Assembly: GCF_001192835.1 (NCBI RefSeq)
Contig: NZ_DF968182.1
Span: forward strand, 380,349 to 444,348
Length of the DNA: 64,000 bases
Reading direction: 5' to 3'
From: Lentimicrobium saccharophilum
Lineage (GTDB): Bacteria > Bacteroidota > Bacteroidia > Bacteroidales > Lentimicrobiaceae
The notes beneath the pieces are model-generated. The model was not told the DNA's origin. It made no database searches and saw only the letters and a program-made list of their open reading frames with translations. The translations under genes and the position numbers were made by a program. This document shows, one piece after another, positions 53,276-62,268 of this stretch. Position 1 is the first letter of the stretch. The number at the start of each line of letters is the position of its first letter.

Positions 53276-56200
53276 CTATGGACCTGTTCTGATCAGCTTT
53301 TTCACCAGTGTTCCTTTGTTTGTTTTAAGCACGATCAGGTAACTGCCGGGCCCGGAGCCGTCAAATGCAGGTTCTAACTGGTATGTGCCTGGATTCAAAG
53401 GAACGGTGTAATCATAATGGTAACAGATCCTTCCCGGCAAATCGGTAATCATCAACGTAACCGGGCTGGTTTCTGTCAGTGTCCAGGTTATTTTCAGGTC
53501 GTGCTGCGCGGGGTTGGGGTAAACCGAGAATGCGGAAACGGGAATGACCTGACCGGGGACACCGGTGGGTACCGCATAAACGGGCAGCATTATGTAGTCA
53601 ATCCTGGCGCAGTCTTCTCCGTTGGAGACACTGTAATCTTTGGTATATCGCCACGAAAACACCTGCTCACCTGCAGGTACGTACTTTCTCGCGTAAGTCC
53701 AGTCCCAGTTCCCGGCCCACTTGCCGAGTTCTTCCGAATCGCTGAAAAATCTCAGAAAATCATAATTGGCTTCTGATGAAACCTTAAACCAAAAGGAAAC
53801 GGAATCGGCAAAGGCCACGTTCCAGTTTAACCACAGGCTGGAGGTCTGGTTATCGGTAATCGGGCCTGAACGGGCGTTGTGGTTTCCTTCATAGGCATTG
53901 CCATCTTCGATAAACCAGTTGGCACTTCCGCCGGTTTCCCAATCGAAGCTTTCAAAATTCCCGCTCTCAAAATCTTCGGCAATAAATCCGGTAAGCAGGG
54001 GAATGGTCTGAAGGAAGTCAAACTGATGGTAACCAGTTACATTAAGGTTCACCTGTACCACATAGTTCAGGGGTGTGGCAGCATCCAGTGCAGCCATAAA
54101 AGTTGTCTGCCACTCCTCCTGTGGTAGCAGGGTGTCTGTGGTCTGGGCCGTCCCGCTGATGATAATGTATGGATCCCAGGAAGAAAGGCTGGCTGAGGCA
54201 TTCACAAGTTTTGCTCCTCCCGTGTTGGAAAGGTTGATCCTGAGCAGGGCGTTTTCACCGGGTTCAAGAATCCCGTTGTTCCCGTCAAAAACTTCAAGCC
54301 CGCTGATACTGATAACCGGTCGGAATGCCTGAACCCTTACCGTGCGCGACCAGCTGCCTTCAGCCGAGGAGGCACTGATGATCATGGATGCCTGGTGGGC
54401 ATCGGGTACCTGGTTACTGGTGATGAATGTAAAAGCGTTTTCAATCATGTAGGTCTGGCCGGGTTGTAGCCCGGGAATGACGGATGTTCCTGCAGTAATG
54501 TTCAGGTAAGGATCAATGGAGGAGAGGTTAAATGTAAGCGGTCCGGTAGCATTGCTGTTCAGGTTTGTAACTTCAAGTGTCATCATGCAGGTTTCCCCGA
54601 ATTCTATAATGTCATCGTCACCCCCGGTGACCGAGTATTCCATCTGCAGACCTTCCGTGTTCAGCATGAAGGTTTTGAAAGTCCGGATATTATTTTTATC
54701 CGTAGCGCAGATTTTTATCGGTTGATCATCATAAAGCCGGTTGGTGGATCCTGAGAGGATTCCGGTTTCGCTGAGCTGTAAGCCCTGATGTAAGCGCATG
54801 GGGTTAAATCTGATAAACTGGTCTGTAACGGGAATGAAATCCGGACTGTTGGAAAGAATTACATAGTTTTCACCGTCTCCGGCTGATATACCGGCAAAAC
54901 GGTTTGTAAATGAAGGAATCAGGCACTCTCCGTAATTGAATTCTATGGTGCCGTCGGGATAAAGCCGGGCAGTGGCATTCAGCAACCCTCCCGAAACCTG
55001 ATAAACCGATAATTTCCATCGGAATGTGACATAATCTTCTGTTACCTCATACCATATCCCGTCACCCAGACCCGGGTCAATTACAAAAGGATGCGACATG
55101 CAGGGCGCGATCATGGCTGTCTGCATGAAATAGGTTCTTCCTTCGATATAGAAGGGCCAGGGCAGCAGGGTGTTTTCGAACATCAGGTATCCGTCGGTAG
55201 TGACATAAACTTTTGTGATTTCATTCCCAAAGAAGGGGAATGTAAAGGGTAGGTTAATTTCGGCTTTCCCGCTGCTGTTATTGTTGGGGGTAAGTTTTGT
55301 CTGCGTGATTACCGGCATTACAGCGGAAGAGTCGGTGCGTGTGTAATCTTCGGCAATGTGCCAGCGGTAAGGCGGAGTGCCACCTTCGGCCGTAAGTTGG
55401 GTGGAGTAACTGCTATAGATTTGCAGCGGAGGCAGATCCATGGTTGTAATCAATACAGGGTCATAATTTATGGAAGCATTGACACTCACCATGGTAATGC
55501 CATTGTCAACCAGCGGGATCTCATTTACCGGGCAGTTAATCTGATTTACACCTGAAGTGTAGTCAATCAGCGAAAAACTGATCAGGGAACCGCCAGATCC
55601 GCTTAAAGGATCATTTTCCTGGATTATCAGAAAGTATTTTGCTTCCTCGCCGGGTTCCACATAGGCGAGCAAAGGATTCAGATCGAGGCCGAATTCGATG
55701 GTTTCGGGGAACCCGCTGCCCTGCATAGGATTACATCCCCCCTGGAAGTCGAAGATCGGGAAATGCAGGATATGTTCGGGCTGTGAAGCCTGTGGGTCGG
55801 ATGATACCCCGACGGTGACTTTCAGGCTGTTGCGGCAACTGTGCGACATATTGACTTTGGCAGTTAGCTGCGGGAGGTGGTTGTCCCTGACATCCGTCAC
55901 CACAACGGTATTGTTCCATATGCCACCCTGGGTAAAGAGATCGGCGACTGATTTGTACATCATATAAGAAAATCCCTGATCGCCCCATCCGCTGATGGAT
56001 CCGTAAGTATTGGCCATTTTAAACCCGCCGATCTCCCAGTCACGGATATCCACAATCCCGTCACCGGTGATGTCGATATGGTTGGTATATTGTCCGTCTT
56101 CATTATAATCCCAGCGGATGGAATCATTATAACCGCATATTGTCATCGCATGGTTTGCCGAGCTGCCCCATGCTGTGATCACATGTTTGCCGGCCTCCGG

Positions 56201-56887
56201 AGTTCCGGCCGGGAGGGTGGCAGGCGGATTGGAGTATTGGGCGTAGAAACAGCCGACGCCGCCGGCCGAGGATCCGTTACCGTGGTCATAGATCCAGTTT
56301 TTCAGGGTTTGTAAACCATCAGGCGTGTTGACTTTTATGGAATAAACCTCCGTTACACGGTTATGCATGGCATTGTAATACTCGTTGTATCCGCTCATCC
56401 AGCGCGAAGGGCCGCCGGGAGCCATTCCGCCATAATCTGCAACGGTTGGATTTCCTGCCTTCTTCAGGATTTCATAGGTCTCATAAAAACTGATCCCTGT
56501 ATTGGTTCCACCGTTGATAAAGTTATAGGTAAAGTGAGTAGTATATTGGTTTTGCGGCAAATTGGCCGGCGCCTGGCGCAGATAATCAATTTCGTAGGTG
56601 AATGCCACACCAATACTGCTCGCCTGGCCGCATTCCAAACCAACCTGGGCTACCAGGGGCCTGAACCATGGAAGTTGCGAATTGTCAACCGCTGCCGGTA
56701 TAAGCCGGCGGACCGTTGATTCGGATAACCTTAACTCAGGGAGCTGCGAAAGCATGAGAGAGTCGTAACTGCTCATGGGAATCAGCTCAGGATAGGCATC
56801 ATTGTCAGCCGGTTTGTACTGTCCGAAAGTGAGAACTGAAAACAATATTGCTGATACAGCAAGGCTAAAGCGCAGGAGGTTCCTCAT
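53276..56887 (-). CDS. Secreted C1 (papain-like) peptidase, large multidomain, T9SS type A sorting domain
   Basis: About 1203 residues from the ATG at 56887 (signal peptide starts MRNLLRFSLA; the frame to 56944 adds a non-signal leader). Papain-like triad by position: C86 in QVGLECGQASSIGVAF, H246 in ANHAMTICGYND and N293 in MANTYGSISGWG. The Cys context is short by one residue and lacks the classic CGSCW, but fits other Bacteroidota C1 homologues. DYNEDGQYTNHIDITGDGIVDIRD holds acidic calcium-binding loops. Later come Ig-like strands (about 500-880), a cleaved-adhesin-like domain (about 940-1090; EDFESGNFESFDWE, YEGNHNARSG), and the sorting domain. It likely works outside the cell beside the C25 peptidase. 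Confidence 0.85.
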   Translation of the reverse strand: MRNLLRFSLAVSAILFSVLTFGQYKPADNDAYPELIPMSSYDSLMLSQLPELRLSESTVRRLIPAAVDNSQLPWFRPLVAQVGLECGQASSIGVAFTYEIDYLRQAPANLPQNQYTTHFTYNFINGGTNTGISFYETYEILKKAGNPTVADYGGMAPGGPSRWMSGYNEYYNAMHNRVTEVYSIKVNTPDGLQTLKNWIYDHGNGSSAGGVGCFYAQYSNPPATLPAGTPEAGKHVITAWGSSANHAMTICGYNDSIRWDYNEDGQYTNHIDITGDGIVDIRDWEIGGFKMANTYGSISGWGDQGFSYMMYKSVADLFTQGGIWNNTVVVTDVRDNHLPQLTAKVNMSHSCRNSLKVTVGVSSDPQASQPEHILHFPIFDFQGGCNPMQGSGFPETIEFGLDLNPLLAYVEPGEEAKYFLIIQENDPLSGSGGSLISFSLIDYTSGVNQINCPVNEIPLVDNGITMVSVNASINYDPVLITTMDLPPLQIYSSYSTQLTAEGGTPPYRWHIAEDYTRTDSSAVMPVITQTKLTPNNNSSGKAEINLPFTFPFFGNEITKVYVTTDGYLMFENTLLPWPFYIEGRTYFMQTAMIAPCMSHPFVIDPGLGDGIWYEVTEDYVTFRWKLSVYQVSGGLLNATARLYPDGTIEFNYGECLIPSFTNRFAGISAGDGENYVILSNSPDFIPVTDQFIRFNPMRLHQGLQLSETGILSGSTNRLYDDQPIKICATDKNNIRTFKTFMLNTEGLQMEYSVTGGDDDIIEFGETCMMTLEVTNLNSNATGPLTFNLSSIDPYLNITAGTSVIPGLQPGQTYMIENAFTFITSNQVPDAHQASMIISASSAEGSWSRTVRVQAFRPVISISGLEVFDGNNGILEPGENALLRINLSNTGGAKLVNASASLSSWDPYIIISGTAQTTDTLLPQEEWQTTFMAALDAATPLNYVVQVNLNVTGYHQFDFLQTIPLLTGFIAEDFESGNFESFDWETGGSANWFIEDGNAYEGNHNARSGPITDNQTSSLWLNWNVAFADSVSFWFKVSSEANYDFLRFFSDSEELGKWAGNWDWTYARKYVPAGEQVFSWRYTKDYSVSNGEDCARIDYIMLPVYAVPTGVPGQVIPVSAFSVYPNPAQHDLKITWTLTETSPVTLMITDLPGRICYHYDYTVPLNPGTYQLEPAFDGSGPGSYLIVLKTNKGTLVKKLIRTGP

Positions 56888-56976
56888 AGATGTTCCGGGA
56901 TTATAAGGATGTGAAATTAGGAAAAATGAAGATATATTGTGCAATTAATGCCCGGGCTTTTACAAAAGAAAGTAAA

Positions 56977-57000
56977 GGCCTGCCGACAAAGGCAGGCCCT
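56977..57000 (-). terminator. Intrinsic terminator after the C25 peptidase gene
   Basis: GGCCTGCC and GGCAGGCC (56977-56984/56991-56998) pair around 6 nt; on the minus strand a modest T-rich tail (TTTACTTTC) follows. It lies between the stop of the C25 gene and the start region of the C1 gene. Confidence 0.55.
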
Positions 57001-57047
57001 GGAAGTTACCCCTAAGTATCCGGCAGTAAATATGCAGATTCACTGTC

Positions 57048-60000
57048 CTACATTGTTTTAATAAACTTCCCGTTTTTAATGGTTTCTCCGTTTTCTACCC
57101 TCACCATGTAAACACCACTGGTTAGCATGCCAAGGTCAAGGTCATTTTGAAATGACGCCATTTCCTCCTGTTGCAACACCAGCTGCCCGGCCAGATTGAA
57201 TATTTTGATACTGACTTTTTCATTGTTGAATTCCGTCAGGTTAAGTGAAATGAATTCGCTGGCAGGGTTAGGATACAGGTGGAGCTGTGCGGTGATTTCC
57301 GGCCTTTTCGAATCGATCAGGGTAACCGTGAAACTGATCTCATCGCTGCACCCTGATTCATTTTCAGCAGAAATGGTCAGTGCATTGGGGCCAGGCTGCA
57401 ATTCATCTGAGTTAATGATAATGGTATTGCCCTGTGCACCGATCGGCAATAATTTATAGCCTGCATTGCTGTTGGCTGGCATAGCGATCTCAAGCGATTC
57501 CCCCGAATAGAGAATAGTATCCCTTACGACAGGCATTTCAGGTCTTTTATTCAGCGTTAATCTGACGGCTTCTGATACCGGGGTGCAAAAGTTATTTGTA
57601 AATACCCGGAGTGACAGCAGCACTTCTCCCGATGCAATATCAGCATTGGAGGGGTGGTAAATTGCATCAGGTGTTGTTGAATCAGAGAAATATCCTGTTC
57701 CGTTGCTTTCCCATAAAATTCTGGCATAGCCCGTAACCTGTGCACTTAACCCGATTTCCTGTTCAGGACAGGAAGTAACATCTTCAGCGATGATTACCGG
57801 GAGCTCATTTTCAGGAAGATAAATATTGTCAATCCATGCTGCATCAGTTCCGGCCGATCCGGTTTCGTTTTTTGTATAGATCCATTCAATCAGGTGTTCT
57901 CCCGGTTCAATGGGAAACAGCTCTTCCGACCAGTCGTGATTACCGCTCCATGCTGCGATAAGTTCTCCGTCGATTCGCAACTGAAGTTTATCAGCCCCGG
58001 CCTCAGAAGAAACCCTGATGTTGAATCCCAGGACATCGCAGGTGATGGTATTGCAGGTATAGGCAAGGGTACTGCTTTCATTGTCGGCGATCAGGCCTGA
58101 TCTTAATGAGTACCTTCCTTCAAAGGATGTATTGCCGTCGATGAACCATGCTTTTTCGCTGACATTCTGCCAGTTGCTGCGGGGAAAGCCCTGGTTTTCA
58201 AAATCCTCGTCCGGCGGGGCGATGGTGCTGAAAGTAAAGGTGCTGCTTTCGGAAGATCCGTTAAGGTTGTGTGAAATAACCTTCCAGGTATAGGTTGTAT
58301 TATAACGCAGGGGAGAAGGAAGAACCAGGCTCTTTTCAAATGTGATCATGGCCGGGTTGTTCCATTCAGGGTCTGAGCCTTCCGCCAGAAGCACTTCATA
58401 AAATTCAGGCTGCATTCCACCGGCTGTTTCCCATGAAAGCTTTGTGTAAGCTGAATTCTTTCGTGAATGGCTGACCGGGTCAGGATTTATGGCAACCGCG
58501 GGCAGATCGCTTATTTCAATTTCCGCGATATAGGGTTTATGGTTGTAGGCCGTAACAGTTAGGGTCAGTGATGCAGCTTCGGGCAATTGCGGCAGGCTGA
58601 TAATGGCAAACCCTTCTTCGGCCCTGGCTGCACCAAGCAGTTTTCCCTCATGCGTGATGCAGGCCAGGGCTTCAGAATCCGGCAATTTAACCACAAACTC
58701 CCGCGCATCACGGCCGGTTACCGGCGCATGATGTGCACGAATCTCCTCCGGACTGGCAGTACGAACCACCACCGAAGGATCCCCAAATACAGTCCAGGTA
58801 TCGGTTACGCGATACCCCCCCAGTCCATATTTATCATTCATTTTCATGCAACCACTCATCGAAATGCCGCCAAATGTGCGGGTGGTTACACTGTTCTTTT
58901 TAAGTGCCAGAATCAGAGCGATCTCATCCTGCGCCTCCATGGGCGGATACCAGCTCTGTCTGCTGGTCGACATCATCACGGCCACCGCACCGGTGGGCCG
59001 GCCGTTTTTTTCAGCCCTGAGGAAGGATTCGGCAAGGCAGGTGGTGGAAACAAAATCTCCGCTGCTGCAACCTGCCGACCAGATAAACGGATGGGTCTCT
59101 GTATTTCCCAGGCTTGATGCCTCTGTGGTTGAGAATCCTGAACTTGTCCACGACCTGGAAGTACCATGCCCGATATACATCACGGCACCCTGGCCTTGTT
59201 GCAGCGCTTCGGTTACCCCGGATGCCACAGGATTGCCTTCAGCGTCATTTTCTCCCTGGCTGCCGTCGTACATTTCATTAATCCGGCTGTAGTTATAATC
59301 CAGCAATTGTCTGCCAATATTGCGGATATGCTGAAAATCTGATTCCCCGTCATCTCCGGGGCCCAGTTCGCTGGCAATGCCCAGAAAACTGCTGTAGGCT
59401 GAATTTCCCCTGCCCTCTTTCTCATATGCGATGCTGCGGTCGATCATGATGCTGAGCTGTGCCTGGTTTTCAGCCGGAAAACGGCCCGTAAGTATTTCCG
59501 GATAATGATCATCTCCGGCGATGTAGCCATACATATTGTCGCTGGCTCCCGTTTCGGCCTGCAGCGTGGGAACCTGATGCGCATCTCCTGCCAGCAACAG
59601 GTAGGTCAGTCCTTTTGAGTAATAATACCCGGAAACAAATTGCCTGATGGCTTCTGCATTATTGAAGGCAGCGACATCCACCACTTCGCACGAAATTCCT
59701 GCCTGGGCTTTCCAAGTAGTAAAGGATTTCAAAGATTCAAAATAGGATGCCGGAGCAATAATCAGCATATTGCCTGCTTCTTCCACCGGGGTGTAGCGGC
59801 TGTTGTCTGTTCTGTTTGTGAAGTGCCGGGCAATTGCAGTGCGCATTCCGCTCAGAGAATTAAATTGCGGACTGTATCTGGTCAGTTCGTTGATGCGGGG
59901 CTCATTCGTAAACGAAAGTTCAAATTCAATGTAATGATAGACCCTTAATGTGTTGGTTACAGGATTGTACTGCAGGGGATATATCTGCACCGCCACTCCA

Positions 60001-60497
60001 CGGGTATCGCACCAGATATAGGGGCGGCCGGCCGAAGCCAGGGTGCCGGGGTAAAATTCGTCCTTGCCGTAGATGCCTGCATTTGCCCTGCTGTTGCGCC
60101 TGTTCTCTTTGTTTTTGATTCCGGGATCACCTTTTACAGGATGAATGATATAGTTTTTGTATTCTGTAAATTCACTGTGAACAATATTCAGAACCGGATG
60201 GCCACGTTCGGGCAGCCTCAGGCTGATGGTCAGGTGCTGTAAATCCGGTTTTCCGGCTTCAATTTCATTAACGCCTTCCTGCATCAATACCTTCCCACTG
60301 AAACCTTCCGGTGTGTTGTTTCCTGTCCTGTGGAAGCCAGTGAGACTGATCTGTACATTGCTTCCGTTAAATGCAAGCGGGCTTACAGTAATGGCAGCGG
60401 CTTCAGGATCGCCGGAGAATATGGGGATCCACTCCTGTGAAACGGCATGGAAAGAGAGCAGCAGCATACTCAACAGCAGGGTAAGGCTTTTCTTCAT
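57048..60497 (-). CDS. Secreted C25 (gingipain-like) peptidase with cleaved-adhesin domain and T9SS sorting domain
   Basis: About 1149 residues from the ATG at 60497; the signal peptide begins there (MKKSLTLLLSMLL) and an upstream in-frame start at 60629 is not signal-like. The prodomain (about 25-235) is followed by the gingipain fold (about 240-600) with catalytic H444 (VMYIGHGTSRSW) and C477 (SAGCSSGDF). The downstream region has a cleaved-adhesin/jelly-roll domain (about 800-960; EDFENQGFPRSNWQN, EGRYSLRSG, WIDNIYLPE), strands, and a type A sorting domain. Gingipains are the main T9SS peptidases of Porphyromonas; cleavage specificity (Arg/Lys or other) cannot be told here. The adhesin domain resembles that of the C1 gene. 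Confidence 0.9.
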   Translation of the reverse strand: MKKSLTLLLSMLLLSFHAVSQEWIPIFSGDPEAAAITVSPLAFNGSNVQISLTGFHRTGNNTPEGFSGKVLMQEGVNEIEAGKPDLQHLTISLRLPERGHPVLNIVHSEFTEYKNYIIHPVKGDPGIKNKENRRNSRANAGIYGKDEFYPGTLASAGRPYIWCDTRGVAVQIYPLQYNPVTNTLRVYHYIEFELSFTNEPRINELTRYSPQFNSLSGMRTAIARHFTNRTDNSRYTPVEEAGNMLIIAPASYFESLKSFTTWKAQAGISCEVVDVAAFNNAEAIRQFVSGYYYSKGLTYLLLAGDAHQVPTLQAETGASDNMYGYIAGDDHYPEILTGRFPAENQAQLSIMIDRSIAYEKEGRGNSAYSSFLGIASELGPGDDGESDFQHIRNIGRQLLDYNYSRINEMYDGSQGENDAEGNPVASGVTEALQQGQGAVMYIGHGTSRSWTSSGFSTTEASSLGNTETHPFIWSAGCSSGDFVSTTCLAESFLRAEKNGRPTGAVAVMMSTSRQSWYPPMEAQDEIALILALKKNSVTTRTFGGISMSGCMKMNDKYGLGGYRVTDTWTVFGDPSVVVRTASPEEIRAHHAPVTGRDAREFVVKLPDSEALACITHEGKLLGAARAEEGFAIISLPQLPEAASLTLTVTAYNHKPYIAEIEISDLPAVAINPDPVSHSRKNSAYTKLSWETAGGMQPEFYEVLLAEGSDPEWNNPAMITFEKSLVLPSPLRYNTTYTWKVISHNLNGSSESSTFTFSTIAPPDEDFENQGFPRSNWQNVSEKAWFIDGNTSFEGRYSLRSGLIADNESSTLAYTCNTITCDVLGFNIRVSSEAGADKLQLRIDGELIAAWSGNHDWSEELFPIEPGEHLIEWIYTKNETGSAGTDAAWIDNIYLPENELPVIIAEDVTSCPEQEIGLSAQVTGYARILWESNGTGYFSDSTTPDAIYHPSNADIASGEVLLSLRVFTNNFCTPVSEAVRLTLNKRPEMPVVRDTILYSGESLEIAMPANSNAGYKLLPIGAQGNTIIINSDELQPGPNALTISAENESGCSDEISFTVTLIDSKRPEITAQLHLYPNPASEFISLNLTEFNNEKVSIKIFNLAGQLVLQQEEMASFQNDLDLGMLTSGVYMVRVENGETIKNGKFIKTM

Positions 60498-60864
60498 GGT
60501 GCGGATATTTGTTTTTGCATCCGTAACCGGTGCGCACCACCATAGGCAAGGCCTGTTCCATATCAGGAGGTTAATTTGGTTAGTGTAAAGGGATCTATTA
60601 GAAGGTTTCTGTAAAACACAGAAATACAATAATATATAAAAACAATACTAATGCATAGTGTAATTATGATTTTTTAATTTTTCTGAAACACCAATTAGGG
60701 AGCCGGAAAATCACACACAAAACCGCACAATTGTGCGGTTTTAAAATGCATAAATAAGATGGTACGGAGATCAGCATCAGGAGAAACTGCCCTGACAAAA
60801 GTGACAGAACAGGAACGATGGCCTGACGGCATAAAATCAGGCAGGTGTTCTGATGAATAATCCT
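60498..60864. other. Intergenic region between C25 peptidase and NtrC-type regulator
   Basis: 367 bp on the minus strand. A perfect palindromic terminator lies at 60719-60742. The 220 bp before the C25 ATG is AT-rich; no clear TAnnTTTG box was found. Confidence 0.5.
60719..60742 (-). terminator. Intrinsic terminator after the NtrC-type regulator
   Basis: A perfect 24-bp palindrome AAAACCGCACAATTGTGCGGTTTT, 123 bp after the regulator's stop; its T-run serves either strand. Confidence 0.65.
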
Positions 60865-62268
60865 TTAATCCTGTTCTTTCATGATCCGGATATTGAATTT
60901 TTTCATTCTCCTGATCAGTGAGTCCCTTGATATGCCGAGCATCTTGGCTGCAAGCATCTGGTTGTAGCCGCATTCATTCAGTGCCTGGAGAATCAGGTTC
61001 TGCTCCTGTTCATCGAGGTTAAGCACCACACTTCTGGCGGATTTGCCATTTTTGGAATTTGACAACTGAAAGTCTACAGGGCTGAGCGTCTGCGTATTGC
61101 AAAAGATCATGGCACGTTCTATCATATTGCGTAGTTCGCGGACGTTGCCAGGGAAGTCATATTCTTTCAGCGATTCCACCAGCTGGGCGTTGATTTTCGG
61201 GAGCGGCTTGTTGAGCTTGGCCGAAAAATAGTTGACAAAATACCGGAGCAGTGGTTCAATATCCTCGGGTCGCTCACGTAATGGCGGGATATTGATGGTA
61301 AGGGTATTGAGCCGGTGAAACAGGTCGAGCCGGAATTGACGGCTTTCGATCAGGTTTTCGACATTGTGGTTGGTGGCCGCGATAATCCTGAAATCAACCT
61401 GTATCTCTTCGTTTCCGCCGACCCTTTTGATCTTTTTTTCTTCGATGGCGCGCAGCAGTTTGGCCTGAAGGGCAAATGGCATATCGGCAATCTCATCCAG
61501 AAACAACGTGCCTCCGTTTGCCACTTCAAAATAACCTTTCTTATCATTAATGGCACCTGTAAAGGAACCCTTGACATGGCCGAAAAACTCGCTTTCGAGC
61601 AATGAATCTGTAACCGCACTGCTGTTGACTGCGCAGAAAGGCTGGTTGCGTTGCTCGCTGGCATAATGGATGATGCGGGCCACAATCTCTTTTCCGGTTC
61701 CGCTTTCGCCCGTAATCAATACATTGGTATTCGGATATTTTGCCGCGGTGCTCGCAAGTTCCAGCACTTGCCTGATCGGACGGCTTTCACCGATAAAAGT
61801 CCGGTCAATCATCCGCTCAAGTTCTGAAGAGATGAGCGAGTGCTGATCCTGCATTTCGAGGTAACGGCGGTAAAGTTTCAGGTATTTTTCAGTCCGTTCT
61901 ATAGAAAGCTGTATATCAATATGCCTGAATGGTTTACGCAGATAATCGATGGCTCCGTCGCGCATTGCCTGGATAACCGTGTCCATATCGCCATGACCGG
62001 ATATCATAATCACTTCCATCGACGGATATAGTTTTTTAACCTGCTGCAGAATGTCGAGGCCGCTCATCCCCGGAAGCTTTATGTCCAGTATCATCAGGTC
62101 ATAAGGTCTTCGCCTGAGGCTTTCGAACCCTTCGCCCGGGGTGTTTGCGGTATAAACTTCAAAATCGCGCAACTGAAGGAACTCTTTCAGCTCTTCTGCA
62201 AAATCGGTTTCATCATCCAGTATAAGTACCCTTAGTTTCATTTTGCTCATAATCGTTAGGTTATCCAA
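60865..62268 (-). CDS. Sigma-54-dependent response regulator (NtrC/AtoC type)
   Basis: A 467-residue regulator with a receiver (about 12-125; phospho-Asp D62 in LMILDIKLPGMSG), an AAA+ domain (about 160-380) with Walker A GESGTGKE (187-194), GSFTGA sigma-54 loop (234-239), Walker B GTLFLDEI, and a Fis-type helix-turn-helix (LILQALNECGYNQMLAAKMLGISRDSLIRRM). It activates sigma-54 promoters after phosphorylation. It directly follows the sensor kinase gene (adjacent, 0 bp apart), its probable partner. Targets are unknown. Confidence 0.94.
   Translation of the reverse strand: MDNLTIMSKMKLRVLILDDETDFAEELKEFLQLRDFEVYTANTPGEGFESLRRRPYDLMILDIKLPGMSGLDILQQVKKLYPSMEVIMISGHGDMDTVIQAMRDGAIDYLRKPFRHIDIQLSIERTEKYLKLYRRYLEMQDQHSLISSELERMIDRTFIGESRPIRQVLELASTAAKYPNTNVLITGESGTGKEIVARIIHYASEQRNQPFCAVNSSAVTDSLLESEFFGHVKGSFTGAINDKKGYFEVANGGTLFLDEIADMPFALQAKLLRAIEEKKIKRVGGNEEIQVDFRIIAATNHNVENLIESRQFRLDLFHRLNTLTINIPPLRERPEDIEPLLRYFVNYFSAKLNKPLPKINAQLVESLKEYDFPGNVRELRNMIERAMIFCNTQTLSPVDFQLSNSKNGKSARSVVLNLDEQEQNLILQALNECGYNQMLAAKMLGISRDSLIRRMKKFNIRIMKEQD

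Noticed and set aside
56620-56650. C1 peptidase lacks its catalytic Cys
   Set aside because: Aligning CGQA directly with CGSC puts Ala at the nucleophile, but allowing a one-residue gap places C86 at the site as in other Bacteroidota homologues; left open rather than called inactive.
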